A stretch of 64,000 nucleotides of DNA from Maridesulfovibrio bastinii DSM 16055 (GCF_000429985.1 NZ_AUCX01000007.1:124001-188000); one strand, 5' to 3'. Positions 1 through 10,567 are shown, counted from the stretch's first letter. Numbers and translations: made by a program. Notes: generated by a model from the sequence alone, not told the origin.

Positions 1-2
1 AT

Positions 3-548
3 ACTTTTATCGGGGTAATGTGGGCCGCAGGCATGGCCCTTGGTATTATTCTGCTGGATATTACGCCGGGCTATAATGTGGACCTTATGAGCTACCTTTT
101 CGGGGGGATACTGGCAACGCCGAGTAGTGATCTCTACCTTATGAGTGCTCTGGCAGTGATTGTGCTGCTGGTTTCAGTAGGCCTCTACAAGGGATTGTGG
201 GCCATGTCTTTTGATGAGGAATTTGCCCGCGCCAGAGGTATTCCGGTTACGGCGCTATATTTTGTAATGCTGGCCCTGATAGCCCTGAGCGTGGTTATGG
301 TCATCCGAGTTGTGGGCCTTATTCTGGTTATTGCCCTGCTGACTATTCCACCGCAGATAGCTGAAAGCAGAACCTCATCCCTGTGGTCAATGATGATACT
401 CTCCTCAGTACTGAGCATGATTTTCTGCATTGTCGGCCTGCTGCTCTCATTTCAGCTAGATATCTCCTCCGGCGCAACCATAATAGCAGTCTCCATAGTA
501 GGCTTCGTTATTTCACAGCTCGTCAACTGCGTCTGCTCAAAGTCATAG
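3..548 (+). CDS. Metal ABC transporter permease, ZnuB/ABC-3 family (5' end outside window)
   Basis: Inner-membrane permease subunit of a zinc- or manganese-type ABC importer. The frame is open from the first bases of the window, so the N-terminus lies upstream. The 181 visible residues are almost wholly hydrophobic, with about five membrane segments. They carry the ABC-3 family pattern of a SYLFGGIL segment followed by an FDEEFARARG cytoplasmic stretch and an LLTIPPQIA segment, as in ZnuB and MntB. The usual partners, an ATPase and a periplasmic binding protein, are expected upstream. The gene ends 30 bp from the convergent NTPase-TPR gene, and no obvious terminator hairpin separates the two stops. 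The metal cannot be read from this fragment. Confidence 0.88.
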   Translation, partial: TFIGVMWAAGMALGIILLDITPGYNVDLMSYLFGGILATPSSDLYLMSALAVIVLLVSVGLYKGLWAMSFDEEFARARGIPVTALYFVMLALIALSVVMVIRVVGLILVIALLTIPPQIAESRTSSLWSMMILSSVLSMIFCIVGLLLSFQLDISSGATIIAVSIVGFVISQLVNCVCSKS

Positions 549-578
549 CCGCTGGATCAAATGCTTGTGAGGGTATTA

Positions 579-3500
579 TTACTGGATTAGTATATTAAGT
601 ATATTAAGCGTTTCTTCTTTATAACCGAGAATTAATGGATGATTGGGTGCGAATTTAAGAGCATAGTCATAGCATTCAATGGCTTCTCTTAATTTGGTTA
701 TGACTTCTTCCTTTTCGTCTGTGATTGCCAGCACTATTCCGAGATTCCGCAGCGAGTTTCCTTTGTTGTTGTGAGCATAAATGTAATCAGGAGCGAGTTT
801 AAGAGCTGCGTCGTATGATTCAATGGCTTGTTTGTATTTTTCTATAGCCTCACCATTTTTTGAGAGGGTAGCCAGAAGATTACCTAGGCTTTGCAGCGAA
901 TTTCCTTTGTTGTTGTGAGCATTAATGTAATCAGGAGCAAGTTCAAGGGCTGCATCGTATGACTCAAGGGCTTGTTTGTATTTTTCTATAGCCTCTTCAT
1001 CTTTTGCTTGAGTGACCAGCACATCTCCTAGAGCTTGAAGCGAGTTTCCTTTGTCGTTGTGAGCATAAATGTAATCAGGAGCGATTTTAAGAGCTGCGTG
1101 GTATGATTCAAGTGATTGTTTATATTTTTCTATAGCCTCACCATTTTTTGAGAGGGCAGCCAGAAGATCGCCTAGCCTTTGCAGCGAGTTTCCTTTGTTG
1201 TTGTGAATTCCAGGACCATCAGGGGCAAGTTTGATAGCTGCGTCGTATGATTTAATGGATTGTTTGAATTTTTCTATAGCCTCATTATATTTTGAAAGAG
1301 TTGCCAGCGCCTCTCCTAGGCTTTGCAATGAGTTTCCTTTGTTGTTGTGAGCACCAATGTAATCAGGTGCGAGCTTAAGAGCTGCGCCGTATGATTCAAT
1401 AGCTTCTTTGAATTTATTTATAGCTTCCTCATTTCTTCCCATATTTACCAATAACTCTCCTGATTTACAAAGTGAATTTCCTTTGTTGTTGTGAGCAACA
1501 ATGTCATCAGGAGCGAGCTTAAGAGCCGCATCGTATGATTCAATTGCTTGTTTGTATTTTTCTATAGCCTTATCATATTTTGATTGGGTGGCCAGCAGAT
1601 CGCCTAGATTTTGCAGTGAGAGTCCTTTGTTGTTGTGAGCATAAATGTAATCAGGAGCGAGCTTAAGAGCCGCATCGTATGATTTAATAGATTCGTTGTA
1701 TTTTTCTATAGCCTCATCATTTTTTGACTGAGTAGCCAGAATATTACCTAGGCTTTGCAGCGAGTTTCCTTTGTTGTTGTGAGCAACAATTTGGTCAGGA
1801 GCTAGTTTAAGAGCTGCATCGTATGATTCAATGGCTTCGTTGTATTTTTCTATAGCCTCACCATTTTTTGAGAGGGTAGCCAGAAGATCGCCTAGGCTTT
1901 GCAGCGAGTTCCCTTTGTTGCAGAGTGTGCTGATCTTCTCAGGATCAGTTTTCAAGTCTTCGCTATAGGCTTCAATAGAAGCTTTCAGCTCAATTTCAGC
2001 CTCTTTATATTTAGAAATTCTGAGATAGAAGTCTGCGGCATCATTAGCCAGCAATCCCTTATAAAAAAGCGAAAGGCAGTCCATTTCGTTTCTTATGCCG
2101 ATCAAAATACGGCACAATTCGTGATCACTTTTTTTGTTGGCCTCGTCCATAGTGTCAGACCATTTTATGCATCCTAGTTTGTTATTATACTGATTCAGAT
2201 GATAAATTGATTCCGCAAGGGCTGTTTTGCTTTTTTCTATTTCGTATTTTTGGGTGTAATAGTTTTTCAGAAATTTATGGGAATGGTGCAGTAATTCTTT
2301 TTTGTCTTCATTTTGAGATGCCAGATGGGGTATTGCATGGCGCATTATGTCATGAATACGGTAGCTTTCAGTCTCAGCCTGTTCACGGTATACAAATGAA
2401 AAATTTTTAATTTTTGTGAATTCCTGACTGCGGGGATTAAGGTTCAGTTCTTTTCCCAGAGCGTTATAGATTTCCATATTAAAACTGCGGCAGCAGCTCA
2501 GGGCAAAAAGAACCTCCCGTGTTTCCTCATCAACTGAGCGCATGAATCTGCGGACCACTTCCTGACTTTTGCTGATGTGGCTTTGCTCATCTTTAAAGTT
2601 TTCGGCCTTAAAGCTCTGCCCGGTATTATATCCGGCAAGCAGTATTTCCATACAGAGGCCGAGGTAGAATGGATGTATTCCTGTTTTGTCCTGCGAATCT
2701 CTGGCCTGACAGTATTCTAGAATCGTCTCTACCAGTTCCGGTGCTGCCAGATAGTCCTTAAGTTCTGGATAATTGTCAGCCGCGGCCTTCAGGTAATCAA
2801 GCGCGTCAGCCCTTTCGAAAAAGCTGATCTCTTGTAATTTCAGGTAGCGGTCCTTAATGGGTGATTCACAAAGTCCGCTCCATTGCGGCATGTATCTTCC
2901 GGCAACCGCAACAATTATACCGGAACTTAGCTCCAGATTGCCAAGAAGCTTCCTGAACCAGGAATCTCTTTCCGTAATCTCCTGCGCTTTGATGTGTGCC
3001 GCAACATAGTTGCCGGCAAAAGCCTCGTGAGTATCAAAAAGCAGGGCCAGCCGCTTGGTCGAGTCTGCGGCAAAGCTGGCATTTATATCCTTTGCCAACA
3101 ACTCCGGCAGCATATCCAGAAGCTCAGATTCCGCATCACAATAGGCCATTGCATTAAGCTGCTCTTCAGTAAGTTTTCTGCGCTTTAAATAAAGGGTTAA
3201 TTTTTCTTTCTGGAATTTATCCGTCAGGGCCAGCAGGCTTTTAATAACATTCAAAACATTTTCAATTTTAGTCAGGTCTTTAACAAGTTTTGCGAGATCA
3301 AAGATCAGGTTTAGTTCTTCTTCGGGGAAGAGTGATTTGATTTTATCGTCAGAGAGCGCAGCGGTCTTTTTTAGATACATCAGACAGGCGTAATCAAAAG
3401 ACGGGAATAATAAATTGTATTGTGCAAGCCTGCGCCTGAGCATGAGCAAGGCGGAGAAAGATTCCAGCGGTCTTTCTTCTCCGGCTGGTGCGCTCCCGAA

Positions 3501-3827
3501 ATCATGGAGCACGCAGGGAACCGGAGCACCATTCTCGGCATTTGCCACGTTTTCCAGAAATTCATCACGCTCAAGGGTGCGCACATATTCCAGACTGTCA
3601 GCCGGCAGAATTTTGCAAAAATTATTTTTCAGGTAATTCAGCAGCAGGGTTTTCCCATTTCCGCCATCTCCCTGAAAATAGATTATTTTTTCCGGCAGGG
3701 GCTTAGCATGCAGTGCCTCAAAAAAAGTCTGTATGGCCGAGAACCTGTCGGTGAACAGGCTGAGTGCATTTTTATTAAGCGGATTGGTTAACTTGGGGCT
3801 TTTATCCCACTCATTGCATATCGCCAT
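579..3827 (-). CDS. STAND-like NTPase with C-terminal TPR array
   Basis: A 1082-residue protein of unknown pathway. The N-terminal part is a P-loop NTPase: Walker A GDGGNGKT at 53-60, a Walker B-like strand LALLFDTHE near 260 and a sensor-like strand IIVAVAGR near 304. A segment near 490-502 (YRIHDIMRHAIPHL) resembles the winged helix of NB-ARC/STAND proteins. Residues about 600-1070 are tetratricopeptide repeats in an unusually regular 48-residue unit with NKGNSLQSLG and ESYDAALKLAPD motifs. The layout matches STAND proteins, which oligomerise on ligand binding. There is no recognisable effector domain, signal peptide or membrane segment. The ATG follows AAAGGA with 9 bp spacing. It stands alone, convergent with the upstream permease. 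It could be a signalling scaffold or a defence-type sensor; the sequence does not decide. Confidence 0.75.
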   Translation of the reverse strand: MAICNEWDKSPKLTNPLNKNALSLFTDRFSAIQTFFEALHAKPLPEKIIYFQGDGGNGKTLLLNYLKNNFCKILPADSLEYVRTLERDEFLENVANAENGAPVPCVLHDFGSAPAGEERPLESFSALLMLRRRLAQYNLLFPSFDYACLMYLKKTAALSDDKIKSLFPEEELNLIFDLAKLVKDLTKIENVLNVIKSLLALTDKFQKEKLTLYLKRRKLTEEQLNAMAYCDAESELLDMLPELLAKDINASFAADSTKRLALLFDTHEAFAGNYVAAHIKAQEITERDSWFRKLLGNLELSSGIIVAVAGRYMPQWSGLCESPIKDRYLKLQEISFFERADALDYLKAAADNYPELKDYLAAPELVETILEYCQARDSQDKTGIHPFYLGLCMEILLAGYNTGQSFKAENFKDEQSHISKSQEVVRRFMRSVDEETREVLFALSCCRSFNMEIYNALGKELNLNPRSQEFTKIKNFSFVYREQAETESYRIHDIMRHAIPHLASQNEDKKELLHHSHKFLKNYYTQKYEIEKSKTALAESIYHLNQYNNKLGCIKWSDTMDEANKKSDHELCRILIGIRNEMDCLSLFYKGLLANDAADFYLRISKYKEAEIELKASIEAYSEDLKTDPEKISTLCNKGNSLQSLGDLLATLSKNGEAIEKYNEAIESYDAALKLAPDQIVAHNNKGNSLQSLGNILATQSKNDEAIEKYNESIKSYDAALKLAPDYIYAHNNKGLSLQNLGDLLATQSKYDKAIEKYKQAIESYDAALKLAPDDIVAHNNKGNSLCKSGELLVNMGRNEEAINKFKEAIESYGAALKLAPDYIGAHNNKGNSLQSLGEALATLSKYNEAIEKFKQSIKSYDAAIKLAPDGPGIHNNKGNSLQRLGDLLAALSKNGEAIEKYKQSLESYHAALKIAPDYIYAHNDKGNSLQALGDVLVTQAKDEEAIEKYKQALESYDAALELAPDYINAHNNKGNSLQSLGNLLATLSKNGEAIEKYKQAIESYDAALKLAPDYIYAHNNKGNSLRNLGIVLAITDEKEEVITKLREAIECYDYALKFAPNHPLILGYKEETLNILNILIQ
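690..1940 (-). repeat. Tandem 144-bp in-frame repeats encoding TPR units
   Basis: About eight near-identical units recur every 144 bp, with a diverged unit at each end. On the + strand the phrase tttcctttgttgttgtgagc returns at constant spacing. Each unit encodes 48 residues with the conserved core AHNNKGNSL. Variation is concentrated in the residue pair after PD (QI, YI, DI, GP) and in the linker ATQSK / ATLSK. The identity at DNA level suggests recent duplication or gene conversion. Confidence 0.9.
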
Positions 3828-3954
3828 TATGGAGTCCTTTTCTATAAAGCTGATACTGGAATAAGCATTAAAGCATTCGGGCCGGATTATTCTGCATTTA
3901 AAATACGCATTTACAACTATACAGTGTCAAGAATAAATTGCATGGCAGCTATAA

Positions 3955-3994
3955 TGAAAAAGCGTGAAACCGGAGCTACACCGGTTCCACGCTT
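3955..3994 (-). terminator. Rho-independent terminator of the chemoreceptor at 4027-6291
   Basis: A 14-bp stem with one mismatch (AAGCGTGAAACCGG against CCGGTTCCACGCTT) and a 7-nt loop. Read on the minus strand it is followed by a T tract. It lies 33 bp after the stop codon. Confidence 0.85.
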
Positions 3995-4026
3995 TGAATA
4001 GCTGAATTTTATTTTTATGGTTCTGA

Positions 4027-6291
4027 TTAATTATCAGATCTCAGATTCTCCGTGAGCATCTTGAGGTCGGAAGCCAGCCTTGCCAGCTCTGCAATGGCCT
4101 GATTGGCCTGCTCCATGCCGTCAGCCGTATCCGCTGAAACAACCTTGATGTCTTCAACCGCAGAAGTAATTTCTTCACTGGTGCTGGACTGCTGTTCCGC
4201 TGCGGTGGCAATTGAGCTCACCTGATCTGAGGTCAGGTTAATAAGCTCCATGATTGTTCCAAGGGCTTTTTTGGATTCGTGGGCCAGATCGGTGGCTTCG
4301 TCCACTGCTTTGGCGGAGTTATCCACGCTGAGCTGATTCTTTTTGGCTCCTTCCTGTATGTTGGTGATCGCCTTGCCCACTTCCTGAGTGGCCTGCATGG
4401 TCTTCTCAGCCAGCTTGCGAACCTCATCGGCAACAACGGCAAAGCCGCGTCCCGCATCTCCAGCTCTGGCAGCCTCAATGGCGGCATTAAGTGCTAGCAG
4501 GTTGGTCTGGTCCGCAATGTCGGTGATTACGTCCATGATATCGCCGATTTCGTGGGCCTGTTTTTCGAGTTCATCCATATTGCTTTTCAAGGTCTCGGAG
4601 TGATCTTTAACGCTTATAATAGCCTCAACCGAGGTATCCACAATGGATGAACCTTCTCTGGCATTTTCATTTGCCTGATCTGCGCTGTGGGCCGCGTCCG
4701 AAGCACTGCGGGCAACTTCTAAAACAGTGTTGTTCATTTCTTCCATCGCTGCTGCGGTTTCGGAAATTCTCTGCTGCTGGATGTCCGTTCCCCTTGTAAC
4801 CTCTTCAACCTGCGCCGAAAGTTCTTCCGATGCCGAGGACATATCATTCACAAGCCCCTCAAGCATATCCGCCGCCTGTAGCAGACCTTCGGTTCGAGCT
4901 TCTTCAGCTACATTTTTAGCTTCTTCCGCTTCAATCCTGAACTGCTCGGCAATTTTAGTCTCTTCACGGCTTTTTTCACTTAATTCTTCGGCTTCTTTTA
5001 TTTTTTCCTTGAGGCTATCCACCATTGTTTCCATTGAATGATTTAACACTGCCATTTCGCCTGAGAATTTCTGGTTGGTATTGTGTTCCAGTTCACCTGC
5101 CGCAATACGGGATGAAAATTCAACCAGACTGTCCAGAGGTTTATTCAGGCCGCTACGCAGCAGGAAAGTATAAAGAATTGCCGCTATTATTATGAGTCCT
5201 AAAGTAAACAGCTCCGATTCGGATTCAATTGTTCCAATTGTATTTGTAAACTCTGTTTTCTGGGCGGTAACGGCTCTTTCGATGTTGTCGATATAAATAC
5301 CCATACCGATGATCCAGCCCCAGGGCTTGAATGCTTTAACGTATGAGAGTTTTTTAGCTTCAACATCACTGCCGGGCTTATCCCACCAGTAAGTCACAAA
5401 ACCTTCACCATCATTTTTAGCTTTGTCAGTCATTTCAACAAAAAGGTTTTTACCCTTTTTATCTTTGATTCCGGAAATATCCTTTCCGTTTAAAGCCGGC
5501 TTGATGGGGTGCATAACCATTTTGGGCCCGAAGTCGTTGATCCAAAAATATTTTTCCGAGCCAAGACGCATTTCACTTATCTGCTTAAGGGCTTCTTCCT
5601 TCATTTTCTGGGTGATGTCTTCCACCCATGAACCTGTTCCTATTGCCAGATCAGTTCCCTTAACGCGCCTGATATAGGATATCTTAAGCTTTGGGGTCTC
5701 TTCGCCGGGTTTGGTCCAGAGATAGGCAACTGTGCCGCTGCCGGAGCTTTTAGCCAGTCTGGACATCTCTTTTATGAGATATGTTCCCTGTGAGTCTTTA
5801 AGGTTGCTGAGGTCTTTTCCGTTGAGAGCCGGTTTGATCGGATGAAAGATCATTCTCGAATCCATATCCTGAATCCAGAGATAATTGCTTCCGGCATATC
5901 GGGCATCTTTCACAAGATTAATTATCTGCCCTGTAATACTTTGTGTTGTGCCGTTGCCGGAACTGAAGGTGCGTATACCCTCAGCCTGCGAGACCACCGT
6001 ATCCACAATCTGCCTCAGTTTTTTTACTTCGTTGGCTTTTAGTGCCTCCATGTCATTTGAAGCATCATAGAATGATTTAACAACGCTGTAGGCAAGGTTG
6101 ACAGAATCTTTGACTTTTTCTTTTTCCTGCTCGGTAATATCTTTGCGATATTTATTGCTGCTGTCTTCTATAAAATTGTCCAGATTCAGATTATAAAAAC
6201 CTGAAACAAAAAATCCCTCAACAGCCAGCACAACTATAACGAGCACGATAGTTCTGAAAGCAACTGATTTGTAAAATGCTACCTTACCCAT
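4027..6291 (-). CDS. Methyl-accepting chemotaxis protein with double Cache_2-type sensor
   Basis: Transmembrane chemoreceptor of 754 residues that should feed the CheA/CheW array. After an N-terminal membrane helix (about 12-32) come two copies of a Cache_2-like module, each with the signature [11 protein letters not shown] followed by a YLWxxPG or YWWDKPG strand. A second membrane helix near 357-376, a HAMP linker, a coiled coil and the highly conserved MCP hairpin tip ([20 protein letters not shown]) follow. The ligand is unknown; Cache_2 receptors often bind small organic acids. The ATG is preceded by GGGGGAG. It lies upstream of the NTPase-TPR gene on the same strand but is separated from it by its own terminator. 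Confidence 0.95.
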   Translation of the reverse strand: MGKVAFYKSVAFRTIVLVIVVLAVEGFFVSGFYNLNLDNFIEDSSNKYRKDITEQEKEKVKDSVNLAYSVVKSFYDASNDMEALKANEVKKLRQIVDTVVSQAEGIRTFSSGNGTTQSITGQIINLVKDARYAGSNYLWIQDMDSRMIFHPIKPALNGKDLSNLKDSQGTYLIKEMSRLAKSSGSGTVAYLWTKPGEETPKLKISYIRRVKGTDLAIGTGSWVEDITQKMKEEALKQISEMRLGSEKYFWINDFGPKMVMHPIKPALNGKDISGIKDKKGKNLFVEMTDKAKNDGEGFVTYWWDKPGSDVEAKKLSYVKAFKPWGWIIGMGIYIDNIERAVTAQKTEFTNTIGTIESESELFTLGLIIIAAILYTFLLRSGLNKPLDSLVEFSSRIAAGELEHNTNQKFSGEMAVLNHSMETMVDSLKEKIKEAEELSEKSREETKIAEQFRIEAEEAKNVAEEARTEGLLQAADMLEGLVNDMSSASEELSAQVEEVTRGTDIQQQRISETAAAMEEMNNTVLEVARSASDAAHSADQANENAREGSSIVDTSVEAIISVKDHSETLKSNMDELEKQAHEIGDIMDVITDIADQTNLLALNAAIEAARAGDAGRGFAVVADEVRKLAEKTMQATQEVGKAITNIQEGAKKNQLSVDNSAKAVDEATDLAHESKKALGTIMELINLTSDQVSSIATAAEQQSSTSEEITSAVEDIKVVSADTADGMEQANQAIAELARLASDLKMLTENLRSDN

Positions 6292-6632
6292 TTACTCCCC
6301 CGGATTGTTTTTCAAGTGGCCGATTGTAATTTCAAATTGCGGCTAACTGTCTTTGGTGGACTAAAGTTTTATATTAATTGGTAAAAATATAATTTAAGCA
6401 TGTAGTCTTCTATTACTGCATTAATCATAAACCATTACTGCGTTTAAAAGCAAGGGTACAAATAAAAATATGATTGCCGTGTATTCGGGTAACAGACTGT
6501 TATGAAATGGAAAAAAATTATTATCATGAAAGCGGTGTAAGCTTGAGCTTAAGTATATTTAAAGATGGCAATAAAAAACGTCACTGGAAAATTTCCCCAG
6601 TGACGTTTCTTATGGTGTATTTTTTATTTTTT
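6292..6632. other. Intergenic region between the two Cache chemoreceptor genes
   Basis: AT-rich stretch of 341 bp. It holds the terminator of the upstream chemoreceptor gene near its right end and should hold the promoter of the 4027-6291 gene. I could not assign a convincing sigma-28 or sigma-54 site. A 65-codon open frame on the plus strand has no ribosome site and is not supported. Confidence 0.5.
6573..6607 (-). terminator. Rho-independent terminator of the chemoreceptor at 6633-9044
   Basis: AAACGTCACTGG pairs with CCAGTGACGTTT around an 8-nt loop. On the minus strand the stem is followed directly by a T run. It lies 26 bp after the stop codon. Confidence 0.88.
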
Positions 6633-9044
6633 TTAAGACTGCATGTTTTTGATGAGTTCTTTGATACTTAAGGCCAGCTTGGAAAGCTCGCGGATTGCCT
6701 GAGCTGATTCTTCCGTTGAGCGCACGGTTTCCGAAGAGATTTCATTTATCTCTTCAGTTGCCCGGTTTATTTCTTCACTGGTTGCGGACTGCTGCTCTGC
6801 GGCAGTTGCAATGCTCTGAACCTGATCCGTTGTCGCTTCAATCATTTTTACTATTTCATCCAACGCTTCGCCGGACATATTTGCAAGCTCGGTACTTTTG
6901 CCTACAAATCTTGTTGCTTCCTGTGTTGCTTCAATATTCAGCTGTGTACTGTTTTGAATATTGGTTATCGACTCGCCCACTTCTTTGGTGGCTTCCATTG
7001 TTTTTTCAGCAAGTTTGCGGACTTCATCGGCAACAACGGCAAAACCGCGACCAGCATCTCCGGCTCTTGCCGCTTCAATGGCGGCATTGAGGGCCAGCAG
7101 GTTGGTCTGATCAGCAATATCTGTAATCACATTCATTACATGGCCAATGGCTTCGGTCTGTGACCCAAGTTCTTCCATGCTCGAACGTAATTTATGTGAA
7201 TTTTCTTCAAGTTCTTTAATGGAGTTAACAGCGTCTACAACCAGTTTCTGACCATCAAGAGCTTTTCCTCTGGTATGCTGGGCGTTTTCTGCTGCTTCTC
7301 CTGCGTTTCTGGCAACTTCCATAACCGTGGCGGTCATTTCTTCCATGGCAGTAGAAGTTTCAGTTGCCCTCTGGAGCTGCATTTCAGCACCATTGCGGGA
7401 TTGCTCAACCTGAGCGGAAAGCTGTTCGGAAGCTGATGACAGCTGGTCGGATATAGCTTCGGCTTCGACTGCCGCTTCGGATATTTTGTTATGCTGGGCA
7501 AGAACAGCCTGTTCGTTTTCCTTGATTTTAGTGACGTCGTTCATCATTACGAAAGCTCCGATCATATCTCCGTCAAGGTTTCTTAAAGGAGCTGCATCAA
7601 TAATCGCGTAGTAGCTTTCTCCGGCCGTGTTTTTGCCTTCAATTTCAACGTCAATCAGGTTTTCACCACTATGCACGCACTTTCTTATGGTCTCGAATAT
7701 CAGCGGATTGGTTATGAGGTCCGTTAGCGGCCTGCCCTTGAAATCTTCAGAGTCGCCTGATTTTCCGGCCAGAACCAGCTGCTGGCTGTTGGTAAAAGTT
7801 ATGTTTTCATCAAGGTCCACAACAATGCTTGGAATTGTCATTCCTTTAAGCAGACCTTCCGAGAAGCCGAGCTTTTCTTTCAGGTCGGCAACCATGCTTT
7901 TGACAGCTGTGATCGTAGTTCCGATGACATCATTTACAGTGTAATCAAGACTTGCGTTGTAGTGACCTTTTGAGATGGAATCTGTAAAGGAAGAGAGCTG
8001 GTTCAAGGGTTTGCTGGTAACCTTCATCAGGAAAAGCATGACCAGAACAGCTAAAATAACAGCAACTATGGCTATTATGATATTCATTTTGAATATTGCT
8101 GCGTCCACTCCGTGAGCCATTTCAGACTTCTCCATGGTGAAAGCAAAGCTCCAGCCCCAAGTTTTATATTCCTGTACATACGCCACCATGTCGAGACCGT
8201 TTTCTTTATAGCTGACCAGTCCGTTTTTGGTTCTGGAAAATTCAGGCCAGAAATCCATCTTGCTGATATTGATTTCTTTATCCTTGTCAGGATGGAGGAG
8301 AACATCGCCTTTTTCATTAAAAATAAATCCATAGCCCTTGCCGCCTACATTTGAAGAACTCACCGATTTTATGAACTCAGGAGCAAGAATCCGGCGGCCT
8401 ACATATATAGCACCGACAATTTTCCCTCGCAGGCTTTTGATTGGTTTATATGCTGTTATGTACCAGGCGTTGACCACATAGGCCATTCCATAGAAGGTTT
8501 TGTCGGCTATTATGGATTTGTAAACCGGGCTGCTGTCTGGAATGTAGGTGTCGACAGCTCTTGATCCATCATTTTTTTTCACGTTTGTTGAAACACGGAG
8601 CAGTTTTCCGGGAAGAAGCTGAAAAATTGTTGCTGTTCCTCCAACTGTCTCCTTGACTGAGTCAACTAGATCAAATGTTTTATTTATAGGGATACCGCCG
8701 AAAGTCATGGTCGGTATGCTGGTTGATTCTGTCTGTTTTGTTATCTGGTTGGTGATGGTTTCAGGAATCATTTTACGTTTGTTAAGAGACGGAAAACCAA
8801 GACCGAAGAGTCTTTTATCAAGTATGTCCAGATCAGCTTTAACCTTATCAAGCAATAAGCCGTTCTGCATTTCCATCATTGCAACAACACCATCAGTTAT
8901 CGAATGCATTGATGTTTTTCCGAGTTGATTTAATGATCTGTCAACTTCAAGCAGATTCAAGGAAGTCATGGCAATAACAGTAGCCAGAATAACTCCGATT
9001 GAACCAACCATGAGTTTAGTCTGAAAAGATATTTGTTTGAACAT
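6633..9044 (-). CDS. Methyl-accepting chemotaxis protein with Cache_3/Cache_2-type sensor and PAS domain
   Basis: Chemoreceptor of about 803 residues. An N-terminal membrane helix is followed by a long periplasmic Cache_3-Cache_2-type sensor (GGTATIFQ and [12 protein letters not shown] strands), a second membrane helix, HAMP, a cytoplasmic PAS domain ([16 protein letters not shown] to [13 protein letters not shown]) and the MCP signalling hairpin with the conserved [15 protein letters not shown] tip. The PAS domain adds a possible intracellular, redox or cofactor input. I chose the ATG at 9042-9044 because GGGGGG lies 4 bp upstream; a start 9 codons earlier has no better site. It is a tandem neighbour of another Cache receptor, but each gene has its own terminator. 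Confidence 0.94.
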   Translation of the reverse strand: MFKQISFQTKLMVGSIGVILATVIAMTSLNLLEVDRSLNQLGKTSMHSITDGVVAMMEMQNGLLLDKVKADLDILDKRLFGLGFPSLNKRKMIPETITNQITKQTESTSIPTMTFGGIPINKTFDLVDSVKETVGGTATIFQLLPGKLLRVSTNVKKNDGSRAVDTYIPDSSPVYKSIIADKTFYGMAYVVNAWYITAYKPIKSLRGKIVGAIYVGRRILAPEFIKSVSSSNVGGKGYGFIFNEKGDVLLHPDKDKEINISKMDFWPEFSRTKNGLVSYKENGLDMVAYVQEYKTWGWSFAFTMEKSEMAHGVDAAIFKMNIIIAIVAVILAVLVMLFLMKVTSKPLNQLSSFTDSISKGHYNASLDYTVNDVIGTTITAVKSMVADLKEKLGFSEGLLKGMTIPSIVVDLDENITFTNSQQLVLAGKSGDSEDFKGRPLTDLITNPLIFETIRKCVHSGENLIDVEIEGKNTAGESYYAIIDAAPLRNLDGDMIGAFVMMNDVTKIKENEQAVLAQHNKISEAAVEAEAISDQLSSASEQLSAQVEQSRNGAEMQLQRATETSTAMEEMTATVMEVARNAGEAAENAQHTRGKALDGQKLVVDAVNSIKELEENSHKLRSSMEELGSQTEAIGHVMNVITDIADQTNLLALNAAIEAARAGDAGRGFAVVADEVRKLAEKTMEATKEVGESITNIQNSTQLNIEATQEATRFVGKSTELANMSGEALDEIVKMIEATTDQVQSIATAAEQQSATSEEINRATEEINEISSETVRSTEESAQAIRELSKLALSIKELIKNMQS

Positions 9045-9192
9045 CAGTCCCCCCGGAAGATCCTTTGTCACAGTAAAAATTCTGTGAACGTCTCTTTGAT
9101 ATCAATGAAATTTATTTTACAAAAAAAATTATATGTTTTTATATCTTTAAATTCAGTTTCATGAAAAAGCAAATATATTGGAAGATATAATA

Positions 9193-9570
9193 TTATTGAA
9201 TTGTTCTTGAAAAATCTGCCAGAAAAGAAACAAAAGGACTTTCCACCTCTCCTTTTATTCTTGATAAATCCGGAGCAGCAGGAGGATAAATAACTTCTAT
9301 CGGATCTCCTCCAAGATATGAGTTCCATGTCTGCTTTTGCACTACAGCTATTTTATTTTTGGGATTACCGTCAGGACCAACAAAAGTGTAAGCAATATAA
9401 TATTTCTTCTCTCCGTTATTGGAAGTTTTACGGTAAACAACAGTTCCAATAGCTTTTTTTTCCCCAAAAGCCCGCATTCTCTCAATACGAATTTCTTTGT
9501 AAGGAATGTTCCAGAGCATTGTCAGAAACAGTATTGCAAAAGCAATCTGTAAAATTTTTTTTATTTCCAT
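9193..9570 (-). CDS. Small membrane-anchored protein, DUF3592-like
   Basis: A 125-residue protein with one N-terminal membrane helix (about 7-20) and a soluble beta-rich domain. The GTVVYRKTS start, YYIAYTFVGPDG middle and GDPIEVIYPPAAPDLSRI end fit the DUF3592-type extracytoplasmic fold, in which a short beta domain ends in a V.Y.P..P motif. Function is unknown in this family. The upstream DNA is very AT-rich and lacks a good ribosome site before the ATG at 9570, so the start is uncertain. It lies alone between the chemoreceptor promoter region and a featureless stretch. Confidence 0.65.
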   Translation of the reverse strand: MEIKKILQIAFAILFLTMLWNIPYKEIRIERMRAFGEKKAIGTVVYRKTSNNGEKKYYIAYTFVGPDGNPKNKIAVVQKQTWNSYLGGDPIEVIYPPAAPDLSRIKGEVESPFVSFLADFSRTIQ

Positions 9571-9886
9571 ATGTTAATTTTAAATGTTTTTTTAATGCAC
9601 TTTTATAGAATGGTTCCAGCAAATATTTTATATAAACACTTTACTAGATAGTATCCTTCTTAACGGATTGCGTAAAGGCAGGGGCAAAAAATGTATTGTA
9701 CATATCCGTAGATAGAAGTTGCCATTAATGTCTTTGGGTAGGTATTTAGTTGGAATATGTTTTATTTTTATAATTTGACTCCCATAAAAACTGGGTGTCC
9801 GGATTATAAAAGCATTACAAAAAACGTAGGGGATGTTTCGAAATAACAAGAGGCGGATTTAGCAGGTGATGGAGAAAAGTATTATC
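9571..9886. other. Non-coding stretch without recognised features
   Basis: A 316-bp AT-rich segment. A 73-codon minus-strand frame lies in it (9628-9849), but its translation is low-complexity, rich in I, F, L and P, resembles nothing and lacks a ribosome site. No terminator hairpin or repeat was seen. Confidence 0.5.
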
Positions 9887-10525
9887 TCAGACCTGTTCTG
9901 AAGCCATTTTAAATCCAAGATATATAAATACAGCCCCGGATATTTTTTGAAGATTTTTTTTGAATGAAGAACAGGAAATAAGTGAACGCATTTTTCCCAG
10001 AGCAAAAACAACTGAGGAAAACCAGATTATCCCAAGGCTGAAATGAATTGTCATTAAAAGCAGTGACTTTGTGAAAATATTTTCGCCGGGCAAAATAAAC
10101 TGCGGCAGAAGGGCCAGATAAAAGACAGCAACTTTGGGGTTGAGGACATTTGTCAGGAAGCCTTCTTTAAAAGAAGATGTTCTGCTGGCCGGGGTCACAG
10201 TATTTAAACCGGCCTGAGCTTCTTCTATTGCGTCATGCTTGTTGAAGCCTTTTATCAGGGATTTTATGCCTAGCCAGATAATGTACAACGCCCCGGCAAT
10301 TTTAACTATTTCAAAGGCTGTAGCCGATTTCATAAGTATCAGCGAAAGCCCGGTAGCCGAGGCAATGGCATGGACCAGCAGCCCAGAGTTGATCCCGGCA
10401 ACAGTTGCAAGTCCTGCTGATGTTGATCTGGTGAGCGTGCTGTTGACTACCAGCATGGTGTCCGGACCGGGAGTAATTGTTAAAATTGCTGCAATCGGTA
10501 TGAAAGAAAGCGTTAACGCATCCAT
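9887..10525 (-). CDS. LysE/RhtB family amino-acid exporter
   Basis: A 212-residue inner-membrane exporter with about six hydrophobic segments. The N-terminal ITPGPDTMLVVNSTL motif is the hallmark of the LysE/RhtB translocators, and the LNPKVAVFYLALLPQF motif in the middle confirms the family. Members export basic or neutral amino acids or homoserine lactone; the substrate here is unknown. GGAGG lies 7 bp before the ATG. The gene follows the gmhA-like gene by 42 bp on the same strand, so the two may be cotranscribed, although no functional link is known. Confidence 0.92.
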   Translation of the reverse strand: MDALTLSFIPIAAILTITPGPDTMLVVNSTLTRSTSAGLATVAGINSGLLVHAIASATGLSLILMKSATAFEIVKIAGALYIIWLGIKSLIKGFNKHDAIEEAQAGLNTVTPASRTSSFKEGFLTNVLNPKVAVFYLALLPQFILPGENIFTKSLLLMTIHFSLGIIWFSSVVFALGKMRSLISCSSFKKNLQKISGAVFIYLGFKMASEQV

Positions 10526-10567
10526 CGGTCTGCCTCCGCAGTCATGTTGTCATCACCCTTAATAAAA

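Noticed and set aside
690-1940. Regularly spaced repeats that could suggest a CRISPR array
   Set aside because: Units are 144 bp, contiguous and in frame, and translate as TPR modules. There are no short repeats with unique spacers and no cas genes.
579-3827. A defence island around the NTPase-TPR gene
   Set aside because: Neighbours are a metal permease and chemoreceptors. There is no nuclease, toxin, integrase or other defence gene, so only the protein architecture hints at such a role.
6474-6671. 65-codon plus-strand frame between chemoreceptor genes
   Set aside because: It runs through the terminator hairpin and into the opposite-strand chemoreceptor gene, and has no ribosome site.
9628-9849. 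73-codon minus-strand frame
   Set aside because: No ribosome site, low-complexity translation and no recognisable motif.
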